DNA from: a virus
Virus record (IMG/VR): IMGVR_UViG_3300034082_002406
Span: 1 to 23,012 of that record
Strand: one strand, 5' to 3'
Length of the DNA: 23,012 bases
The position numbers and the translations under genes were made by a program. Shown one piece after another: positions 14,001 to 20,387 of this stretch (the stretch's first letter is position 1; the number at the start of each line of letters is the position of its first letter). The notes below the pieces were generated by a model. The model was not told the origin of the DNA, searched no databases, and saw only the letters and a list, made by a program, of their open reading frames with translations.

Positions 14001-16612
14001 AAAGCGGTGGTGTCCGTAAGAGCCCTCGCGCTTCCCGTAACCTGCCGATATGCGTCTTGGAGGACTTTTAGACCTGCGTTTTGGTCCTGTATCGCCCGTA
14101 CGCTTTTATAATCTCGAAAATTAAACACAGGCCCTTGAATTGGTTCAGAAGGAGGAGGCGACGGAATACTGCCACCGCTCTCCAAGCCAGCCGCCTCTGC
14201 GCGCATTGCTGCCACTTGGCCCCTGGCGGTAATAATTGCGTTGGTCAATCCCGCAAACTGTTGGATTCCTTTTATAAGGCTTGTAGCGCTAAAATTTTCC
14301 GGGTTTGAGAGCAACGTGATAAGTTGGTTCGCGGGAGTAATCGCGCCTGAAAAACCACTAGTAAGTTTTTTTAGTTCATTAGAATATTCAACAAGGGTAA
14401 TATTTGAGGTCAAGAAACTTTCGTTCAATTGAGCAAAAGTCTCAAGCGCCGCAGGGTCTATAGAAAGTTTGCTATAAATTGCATTTATCTGATTAGCAAA
14501 ATTTGTCTGGAAATTATTTGTCAGACGCTCATAAGCAGCGTTTTCACTATCCTCCATCTTTTTAATTTCTTTTTCACGCTCGGCAGCGTTCGCTCTAAGC
14601 GCCTTGCCCAAAGCAACAGAAGCTGCAAATCCCATTTTCTCATAGGCTGCCGCAAGTTGTTCTAGATCGCTTTTAGCAGAGGAAGCCATATTGTTGACAC
14701 TGCTTGCAACCGCGTTATTAGCTGCCTCCACTTGGCTCTTGAGACGAGTATAGGTTTGCTCAAACGATTTAATATCCTGGTCGAAAAGTGCGAACTCCCG
14801 CTCTGGCGACCGGAATACATACGCGATAGCCACGCCAACCGCTGCGACCGCTGCCGCAACCGCGAGCCACTTAGAAGCAAGACCGATCAAAAGTCGCGTT
14901 GCGCCAACAAGTGCGAAACCAGAAAGCGCGCCAACAAGGAGGTCTACGTTGTTTGCCAAGAGCAAAGTCGCTTTGGCTAGTTCTTCTACAATCCCGCTCT
15001 CTCGCGCGGTTTTAATAAGTTCTCTAAATTGGTCGGTTGCGGAAATGATGGCTTGATCGAACCCTCCTTCCTTGAAAACCATATTTACACGAGTCAATTC
15101 AGTTCCGAGTCGCCCGAATGCGGCTTGGACAGATTGCGACGTTCTTCCGAGTGTGTCAGCACCACCAGACAGAAGATAAATTTGACGAACAAACTCAGTG
15201 CCGTAGCGGGCTACGTCGATTGAACCTTCTTCAAACCGCTTATTAAGGTCGCTTGTCTTTCCGTCTACCTTTGTGACCGCGCGCTCAAGTGCTGCCATAG
15301 CCACAGGAAGTCGGTCGCCCATCTGAAGACGAACTTCTTCTGCCATGAACTTGCCCTTAGACATGGACTGTTCAAGAGCGCGGATGACGCCCATCGTATC
15401 GGCGGAAGATAGGCCAAAGTTACGAGCGGCAGAAGTTAGGTTCGAGAAAACTTCTTGAGTTTGACCGCCTGTAAATCCCGCCCCTTTCATCGCCAACGAC
15501 AGCCGGGCAAAAGAGTTACCTACTTCACCAACAGCAAAGCCGACTCGGTCTGCTTCAGACATTAAGAAGTTTAGATTACGTTGGAAGTCCAGACTGCCGT
15601 TGGAAACAGTTTTAAGGCTATTGATAAACTTGTCAATTTCAAGACCCGCTTGAATGATTTCACGTAGACCAAGCGCACCAGACAGGGCGCTCAGTGCCGC
15701 AGTCGTACTAAAAACAACACGACTAAAACCACCCATAGACGCATTAGCAGCGCCAAAGGCGGCAGAAATTGTGCGGGCATTGTCACTGATACGAGGCAGA
15801 AGGCCCCCTAGTTTAGCGATGCTCCCGCTTGCCGCTTGCGTCGCACGATCAAACTCTCCTTTTGCCCTTGCAGCTTCAAGAGAATTGACGCCATATTTTT
15901 TAAGAACACCCGAATATCTATCTAGAGCCTGTAGCGATTGAGATGATATCCCAGATGCGATATCTACAGGCAACTGCCGTCCTGCGCGTCCTACAATACC
16001 CGCAATGCGACTTTGTGCCTGTTGCATGACCCGCTCAAGAGCAAGCGTGTCTTTGATTTCTTGTTGCCGCGCCTTCTCCGCCGATTTAGAAGCTCTTTCA
16101 GCAGATTTAGTTGCGGCGTCTTGCTCTCTTTCGCTTTTCCGTCTTTCTGCATTTCGTTGATTCTCAAGTCTAACTACAGCCTCAATACCTGTCTTAGTCT
16201 GCTCAATCGCTTGATTGTAGCGGCGCGTTGCCCGGTCTATCTGGATTGTAGTCGCGTTGACGTTGCTTGCCACGCGGTTATACTGCTCAAAAGCACGATT
16301 GACGCGGTTCATAGTATCCGCGCGCATACCTTCTGACAAAGCGTGTTTATTAACTAGACGGGTAATTTGTTCATACTTCTTAGCGCCGTCCTCAAGGCGC
16401 TTTTCCATTTTTGCAAACGCGCTCTCGCTCTTTGAAGCCCACTTTTCAAGCGACTGCGAGGACTGAGACTGTTTTGCAGACGCCGCGCCGATATTGCTTA
16501 CAGACTTCTCTACCTTAGCCGCAGTCGCAGCAAGCGCGTCAAGCGCCTTTACTGCGGCGCTGACCGACTTGGTATCGACTTTGACTGTAAGATTAGCAAC
16601 TGAATCCGACAA
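11024..16612 (-). CDS. Tape measure protein
   Basis: This is the largest gene of the window, 1862 aa. The N-terminal 300 residues are charged coiled coil. Residues ~310-510 form a typical tape-measure domain (IDKFINSLKTVSNGS, SLAMKGAGFTGGQTQEVFSN, ALEQSMSKGKFMAEEVRLQM). Hydrophobic helices lie at ~555-600. A long glycine/alanine-rich zipper region spans ~1134-1300. The C-terminus has FGEAGPEAIMPL (about 1770-1781), common in tape measures, and a final coiled coil. It sets tail length and probably helps DNA cross the membrane. The start is TTG 16612, with GGGGG five bases upstream; no better in-frame start is near. Confidence 0.93.
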   Translation of the reverse strand: MSDSVANLTVKVDTKSVSAAVKALDALAATAAKVEKSVSNIGAASAKQSQSSQSLEKWASKSESAFAKMEKRLEDGAKKYEQITRLVNKHALSEGMRADTMNRVNRAFEQYNRVASNVNATTIQIDRATRRYNQAIEQTKTGIEAVVRLENQRNAERRKSEREQDAATKSAERASKSAEKARQQEIKDTLALERVMQQAQSRIAGIVGRAGRQLPVDIASGISSQSLQALDRYSGVLKKYGVNSLEAARAKGEFDRATQAASGSIAKLGGLLPRISDNARTISAAFGAANASMGGFSRVVFSTTAALSALSGALGLREIIQAGLEIDKFINSLKTVSNGSLDFQRNLNFLMSEADRVGFAVGEVGNSFARLSLAMKGAGFTGGQTQEVFSNLTSAARNFGLSSADTMGVIRALEQSMSKGKFMAEEVRLQMGDRLPVAMAALERAVTKVDGKTSDLNKRFEEGSIDVARYGTEFVRQIYLLSGGADTLGRTSQSVQAAFGRLGTELTRVNMVFKEGGFDQAIISATDQFRELIKTARESGIVEELAKATLLLANNVDLLVGALSGFALVGATRLLIGLASKWLAVAAAVAAVGVAIAYVFRSPEREFALFDQDIKSFEQTYTRLKSQVEAANNAVASSVNNMASSAKSDLEQLAAAYEKMGFAASVALGKALRANAAEREKEIKKMEDSENAAYERLTNNFQTNFANQINAIYSKLSIDPAALETFAQLNESFLTSNITLVEYSNELKKLTSGFSGAITPANQLITLLSNPENFSATSLIKGIQQFAGLTNAIITARGQVAAMRAEAAGLESGGSIPSPPPSEPIQGPVFNFRDYKSVRAIQDQNAGLKVLQDAYRQVTGSARALTDTTAFLASVRVRANAGDQDAARVLKDYDEALAKNDKKITGTEKSLRKYTETLEIEIATHQGLLEAYKQSTLAGDDMEVQIKAQTKALDYGTKGSEEYRKALAAILPLMRQRSDQEKDTEAVKANTKQREQEIALLEKERSLIGMNINLREQELAAFRARQQAEGRAPDVILAAEDQARKIVRIRQETDQLDNSYKEMANIGVRAFEQVGDAITEAFAKGEIRALNFGNVIRGVMSSIVQSILRLGVVNPIINSIFSGTMLPTLGLGLSVMGGGGAAAAGAAAGGGGGIMQMLGLSSLIPKEGIFGSLGLTGSGGLLSSTIIPGIGTSTSSALGAMGGAYGPASLAQLEAAGGLGLFGGSGASLGSLLGGAGAGFGAGMFVNSLLGGNQTGGMVGSGLGAGAGAILGSIFPGVGTLLGGLIGGAAGGGLGGLFGPKPSSNGFSYGLESQDGQLAMKGIYYNEQGRAQFEEANAKIPAINAYLKQRGLTVSGARSVGGNKYGMGNLGYGEAASFNEALGSLKFAATANEELNKALSTRSFAGPEKLQEFVDGFIALQDTIKGLTADPVPEFKKQMDALIDSFAQATAKAREYGIGEEELLAARDKQIAKLEEQRSLTIRDTALEMHVRRLMAEGMDQEAQRIELAYKTQKEIESFTASLDALGITAGEKSRLLVELERTQAAERVKILKDSNKNIRDYLDSLRTSSPLSGTTTMGRLGAAQELFTRDLAEAQTGNVDALNRITQSADTLLNLAREVYASTGGFHDIRGRVVSGLESLSTTPISQQSLPDLASVPLVAEMTNLRTNAAIAETAEYTKRFDSKLAELLPIAEAIQAAVEQANQNVSISSGSVGFGDYTGPDSNSSGSFGGSIESQGAMPAALGAVMKYGRVMAYANGGIPDYVNSPTLAPMALFGEAGPEAIMPLRRGSDGRLGVEVNGSDNHAVVSELRAVRDEIVSLREVTADSDSKESTGLVEAIAELRVQVGGLREELRTARLRAQ

Positions 16613-16614
16613 CC

Positions 16615-17106
16615 CTACCCCCGTCTAGTCGATCTCTTTGGCGCAGGCATCTGTTCAGATTTCTTTGACGCATCTTTAGCGGCCCTGGCGGCTTTGGCGA
16701 GGTCGGCTTGGGCTTCAAGAAATGCGGTGTCAATTACTTTTATAGCGCGTATCTCATGCGGAAGCAATACGCGGCCTGATAGGCGGATATAGGCCTCTAT
16801 TTCTAAATAAGTGATCGGGTTTGACGAGAACCCATTTGACCCACGGGTTGATTGTAGGTCAACGAAACTCCCCCACGCAAAAGTAAATTCTTCTGGCATG
16901 GGTGGCAAGTCTAGCCGCGCCTCAATCTCAAGCCTCTGCTGCTTTGAGGCGCTATCCGTTCTGCGACTAACCGCAGATAGGGCGCGAGTGAGGCTATCCG
17001 CCTCACTCGACCCGTCTTCTTTCTTCAGATTAAGCGCGAAATAACGTTCCGCGTGTTCTTTGAGAAAAGTTAAGCTATCTTCAAAGAAACGTGGCGCGGT
17101 CGTCAA
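16615..17106 (-). CDS. Tail assembly chaperone, distal part (gpT-like)
   Basis: This frame of up to 163 aa contains PITYLEIEAYIRLSGRVLLP followed by HEIRAIKVIDTAFL (about 96-129), a pattern typical of the second tail assembly chaperone part. It ends in a lysine-rich tail. It directly precedes the tape measure gene and overlaps the first chaperone gene by 26 bases in another frame. The only start near its beginning is TTG 17106, with GAGG three bases upstream, which is poor. The frame is open upstream through 17083, so expression as a +1 frameshift fusion with the first chaperone (about 288 aa) is an attractive alternative. Confidence 0.75.
   Translation of the reverse strand: MTTAPRFFEDSLTFLKEHAERYFALNLKKEDGSSEADSLTRALSAVSRRTDSASKQQRLEIEARLDLPPMPEEFTFAWGSFVDLQSTRGSNGFSSNPITYLEIEAYIRLSGRVLLPHEIRAIKVIDTAFLEAQADLAKAARAAKDASKKSEQMPAPKRSTRRG
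17080..17086 (-). promoter_or_regulatory. Candidate +1 programmed frameshift site CTT-TGA-A
   Basis: The last sense codon and stop of the first chaperone gene read CTT TGA, followed by A. This is the same CUU-UGA slip site used in bacterial prfB (RF2), where tRNA-Leu shifts +1 onto UUU. A +1 shift here enters the second chaperone frame at GAA. The AGGGGG-like stimulator of prfB is missing; the nearest purine-rich element, AAGGAG, is about 36 bases upstream. The match is seen directly; its use is inferred from the G/GT system of other siphoviruses. Confidence 0.5.
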
Positions 17107-17482
17107 GCGCCTCGCTGACCTGCTCCTTGATCCACGAGAAGCGAAGGTCCGAGTAGATCGTGCGCGCAGTCGTATCGTTCAGCGGCGCGTTCAGCGGGCT
17201 ACCATCGAGTCCTACCAGATACCAGTCCTTCGTGGCGGCAACAAGTGCCTCAGCACGCTCAGCCTCAAGCTCGTCAGCGGTCATGGTGACGCGCCCACGC
17301 ATCTTCAGACGCTTGTTGAGTGCTGCCTTCTGCACCTTCTGCACTTCGGGGCTGTCAAGGCTGACCACGGAAATGAAGGCTTCCTTACCCGCAGCGTCGC
17401 GCAAAGGCTGGCGCGTCTTTGGGTGTAGGATGGTGATAGGGACGGCGTTGGAAACATCGACGGCGAGGGCGTCTAGTGACAT
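17081..17482 (-). CDS. Tail assembly chaperone, proximal part (gpG-like)
   Basis: This 133-aa protein starts SLDALAVDVSNAVPITILHP. It has a beta-rich first part (KEAFISVVSLDSPEVQK, about 33-49), a basic helix and a WYLVGLDGSPL region (about 88-98), then a mostly helical end. The order tail tube, this gene, overlapping second gene, tape measure is the standard position of the chaperone pair that coats the tape measure before tube polymerisation. ATG 17482 is chosen with AGGAGG 11 bases upstream. The frame upstream to 17536 lacks a good start. The 86 bases between this start and the stop of the tail tube gene hold no other gene. Confidence 0.75.
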   Translation of the reverse strand: MSLDALAVDVSNAVPITILHPKTRQPLRDAAGKEAFISVVSLDSPEVQKVQKAALNKRLKMRGRVTMTADELEAERAEALVAATKDWYLVGLDGSPLNAPLNDTTARTIYSDLRFSWIKEQVSEALDDRATFL

Positions 17483-17568
17483 GAGAAGCGAGACCTCCTG
17501 GGTCTTTTCAAGGTGGGACCAAAAGTGTTTTGGCAAAGGAACAACGCCAAGTCAAGCGCAAACGTATT

Positions 17569-20076
17569 TTAAGTCGTAAGAGCGCGTAATTCACTGTCAG
17601 AGTAAAAGTAGTTTGAGAGCGTAGCTGAGCGCGCCCAGCCTATGGTGTGGTTGAAGTTGCCCCAAGGAGCGCTTAACACTGCTACGATTGTCATAGCAGC
17701 ATAGCCTGCGCGTGCAAACGTAGATGCGGTAAGTGCTGCTCCGTTTATTGAATATCGGGCACCTGCATAATTGATTGAGGCGCCTATTTTATTGGTGGTG
17801 AAAGCGGGGCGTAGTTGAGCGGATATGTCGACGCCTGTGTTGTCAGATGTATTTACAATATAGGTAAAGGAAGGAGCAAAGTAAGATACATTGCTAAAAG
17901 AGCCCCCAGATGTCCCACCGAATACAGGGGAGCCGCCTTGCGAGTTGCTTGCAGACAAAAATTCAACCGAATACGTATATCCGTTGGGTGATTGGAACCA
18001 AGGTGCATTTGCACTTAGACTATAAGTTAAGCGGTCAGCAGCGCGAGTGACTGTTGCTCCTGAAGTCTTGATCGGGCTGGTGATCGTATTGCCTAGTTCT
18101 AGTTGTGGTAGGCCAAAACGCAACGTAAAGTCCCATGCTGTTGCTGATGGATTTATAACAAAACGCATTTGCTCGTTTGTTGTTCCTGCGTTTATATTTG
18201 TTCTTGATACAGTAACCCGCTGCGTTCGGAGCGCGGCGCCAGTTACTGTGCTTCTTATATCGACCGTAGTTTGAGAAACACCGGGGAACTCATAAACTCT
18301 CGGACCTATTGTCCCTAAACCTGTAAAAGAACCCGCGACTAATTTTAGAAAAACGGAGCCCACCCACACCTGCCCGTTTGCCGCAGAAGCATGAGTCCCT
18401 CCGTCTAGGACTAATTCAAATGCAGATTCTCCGCCGTTTCCCGCCCACCTTATATCAATATATTCGATACCGTCTTCTGTTCCGGTCCCCACGATTTGCC
18501 GAGTTACGCTTGAAGTTGTGCCTCCGCTCCAAGTCGTAGGTAGTGTCCCCGGCGTTCCTGCCACGGTGGCGCTAGCAATATTGTTGCGAACCCAATTTGT
18601 GCGGGAGGGTTCTAACGCCAAGCCTCGCAACGCCAAACCATTTGGGTCACAGTCTACCCGCGCAACATCCGCACTCGCAACAGTCAAAACACCTGAACTA
18701 TTGAAATACGTAGCGTTGCTGGCGCGGCTGTAGGTCCATCCTGAAGGCACGCCAGTTAGAAAACTAAAAGTCTGCGTCCTAGGGACTAAGTTGCTTGCTT
18801 GGATATAAATAGGCGCCGTGCCCTGTTGCGGATTTGCCGGAAGTGGTGTCAACGCCACAAATGGAAGTGAGACAGTAATCCCGCTATCCGAAGAAGTATC
18901 TACTTCCCCACCAGAATATTTTAGACGTGGAATGACGATGCTTATGAATTTTGTATCCGCGTCTAGGGCCTGTGTATTCTGCAATTGCAGTATAAGTTTG
19001 GATTCTGTCTCTTGAATAAACTTATCGAAAGCGGATGAACTTGAAAAAAGAACGCTAATCTGCCCCGTTACTTCTACAAATCGTCCGAAGAAGATATTAG
19101 ATACAGTTTCGGAGCCCACCGTCTGCGGCGCCAACATGCTGTTGTTGATCGAAATTTCAGCCGCAGTAACCACGCCAAGGACATTGCTGCCTTCAAAAAG
19201 TGTGCCATTTATGGCGGTGTAAGGCGTTGTTTGTTCGGTATCGGGTGGTGGATAGTTTTCGGTGATACGAAAATCACCGCTCTCACCTACCCTTATATCC
19301 CCGCTTTCTGTAACGCGGATTCCCGCGTATATGGCGCTTGTAGAGGAAAAAGAAGAAGCGTCTCGGCCTATGAGATTAAAAGAAAGAGTAGCGAGGCCAG
19401 AAGCGGGCACAGAGAACGTGGTTTGATTAACTCGGATACCCCTGAACTGCTGGTAGAGATTGAGGTCTGAAAGCCAACGTTCAATAGTAAAGGAATGATA
19501 CGTGCCTTCAAGAGATGCCTTGCGCCCTACTTCATATACGCGATTGACAGCCACACTCGAAGAAGTAAATGTAAGGGTTCCGGGCTCCACTTTGATTGTC
19601 GAAGAAGAAACGCTGACTGCGGTAAGGTAGACGCCTGTTATACCTGCCACTGGTCCGTTTGGGGAGGTAAGATAGAAAATCTCGCCTTCTCTGAAACCGT
19701 TAGATATCAGGTTATATCCCGCAGTGGCGCAAGTGATGCGGTTGTTCGTTGCATCAACACTCGCCGTAAACGCACTCGCAATAGGGGCAGCAGTTGCCCA
19801 TGTTCCGCCTATGGCCGCTTCAAGCAGATCGTCCCAAGACTGCTCTGAAATTTCGCCTAAAATGTCACCAGATACACTTTTATATCCGTGAAATAAATTT
19901 TGCCGCACGCGAGATGAGAGCCGTGCGTCCGGTTGCCTGATTTCTTTTTGAAGGTTGACGTTAAGATTTATATCGCGGATACGCTTAAACGGTTGGCCTA
20001 CAGGCGTAGAGCCAAAGACGCTTTCCGCGACATAACTGTATTCGGCAAGCGAGCCTGTTGCGATACTACCGCTCAT
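17569..20076 (-). CDS. Tail tube-like protein with long glycan-binding-like extension (copy 3)
   Basis: Residues 1-427 of this 835-aa protein match the neighbouring tail-tube copy. They include SEQSWDDLLEAAIGGTW (78-93), a beta insert at about 105-185, ERWLSDLNLYQQFRG (199-213) and IPRLKYSGGEVD (382-393). From about 430 an extension begins with SGWTYSRASNATYF, passes through LEPSRTNWVRNN (488-499) and GATVTRAADRLTY (about 684-696), and ends SDSELRALTT. These motifs are common in phage fibre and adhesin modules with lectin-like folds. Copy 3 alone has a repeat RVTESGD/RVGESGD at 254-268. It is presumably a decorated tube subunit; its amount in the virion is unknown. Confidence 0.75.
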   Translation of the reverse strand: MSGSIATGSLAEYSYVAESVFGSTPVGQPFKRIRDINLNVNLQKEIRQPDARLSSRVRQNLFHGYKSVSGDILGEISEQSWDDLLEAAIGGTWATAAPIASAFTASVDATNNRITCATAGYNLISNGFREGEIFYLTSPNGPVAGITGVYLTAVSVSSSTIKVEPGTLTFTSSSVAVNRVYEVGRKASLEGTYHSFTIERWLSDLNLYQQFRGIRVNQTTFSVPASGLATLSFNLIGRDASSFSSTSAIYAGIRVTESGDIRVGESGDFRITENYPPPDTEQTTPYTAINGTLFEGSNVLGVVTAAEISINNSMLAPQTVGSETVSNIFFGRFVEVTGQISVLFSSSSAFDKFIQETESKLILQLQNTQALDADTKFISIVIPRLKYSGGEVDTSSDSGITVSLPFVALTPLPANPQQGTAPIYIQASNLVPRTQTFSFLTGVPSGWTYSRASNATYFNSSGVLTVASADVARVDCDPNGLALRGLALEPSRTNWVRNNIASATVAGTPGTLPTTWSGGTTSSVTRQIVGTGTEDGIEYIDIRWAGNGGESAFELVLDGGTHASAANGQVWVGSVFLKLVAGSFTGLGTIGPRVYEFPGVSQTTVDIRSTVTGAALRTQRVTVSRTNINAGTTNEQMRFVINPSATAWDFTLRFGLPQLELGNTITSPIKTSGATVTRAADRLTYSLSANAPWFQSPNGYTYSVEFLSASNSQGGSPVFGGTSGGSFSNVSYFAPSFTYIVNTSDNTGVDISAQLRPAFTTNKIGASINYAGARYSINGAALTASTFARAGYAAMTIVAVLSAPWGNFNHTIGWARSATLSNYFYSDSELRALTT
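18650..18810. repeat. Diverged tandem duplication, best-conserved DNA segment (partner about 21412-21575)
   Basis: The segment coding for the junction between the tube domain and the extension is strongly similar at DNA level in both long copies. Stretches such as CGCACTCGCAACAGTCA and GAAGGCACGCCAG are shared almost in register. Much of the remaining sequence is similar only at protein level. This marks an old gene duplication with slower divergence, or recent gene conversion, at the domain boundary. Boundaries given are approximate, judged by eye. Confidence 0.55.
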
Positions 20077-20108
20077 CGCCTCGCTTTTTCACCCCATCAC
20101 TGAATAAG

Positions 20109-20387
20109 TTAAAACCAAAGCCTGCGTGGGTTTTGCGGGGAGACTTCCGAAGCCGCAAATACAGGGTTCATCTCGTTCTTCCAAGCCATGTTAACATGAT
20201 ATCCTGGCAGAACAATAGGGGGGCCATCTTCGCTCTCTTGGTCGATTAGAGTGCCGATGTCGTCAATAGCGTCGCCTTCATTCGGGCAAGGGACGCCTTC
20301 ATAGAATTGAAAACCTGCGTCGAGGCATGTTTGAAGAAAAGCATCTCTATCGTCAAAGCGATGGAAAGAGTAGATATATTTACTCAT
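20109..20387 (-). CDS. Small protein between two tail tube copies, 92 aa
   Basis: The product begins MSKYIYSFHRFDDRDAFLQT and has an acidic middle (about 39-54, IDDIGTLIDQESED). It ends with YHVNMAWKNEMNPVFAAS followed by EVSPQNPRRLWF, a C-terminal pattern I have seen in small proteins beside phage fibre genes. No function is established. Its ATG overlaps the stop of the upstream tail tube copy (ATGA). It ends 32 bases before the next copy. The position suggests a chaperone or connector for the extension-bearing tube proteins (inference). Confidence 0.75.
   Translation of the reverse strand: MSKYIYSFHRFDDRDAFLQTCLDAGFQFYEGVPCPNEGDAIDDIGTLIDQESEDGPPIVLPGYHVNMAWKNEMNPVFAASEVSPQNPRRLWF

Noticed and set aside
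17483-17568. Possible promoter (TTGACT) between tail tube copy 3 and the first chaperone gene
   Set aside because: TTGACT occurs on the minus strand, but no acceptable -10 hexamer is found at 16-18 bases. The block looks like one continuous transcript.
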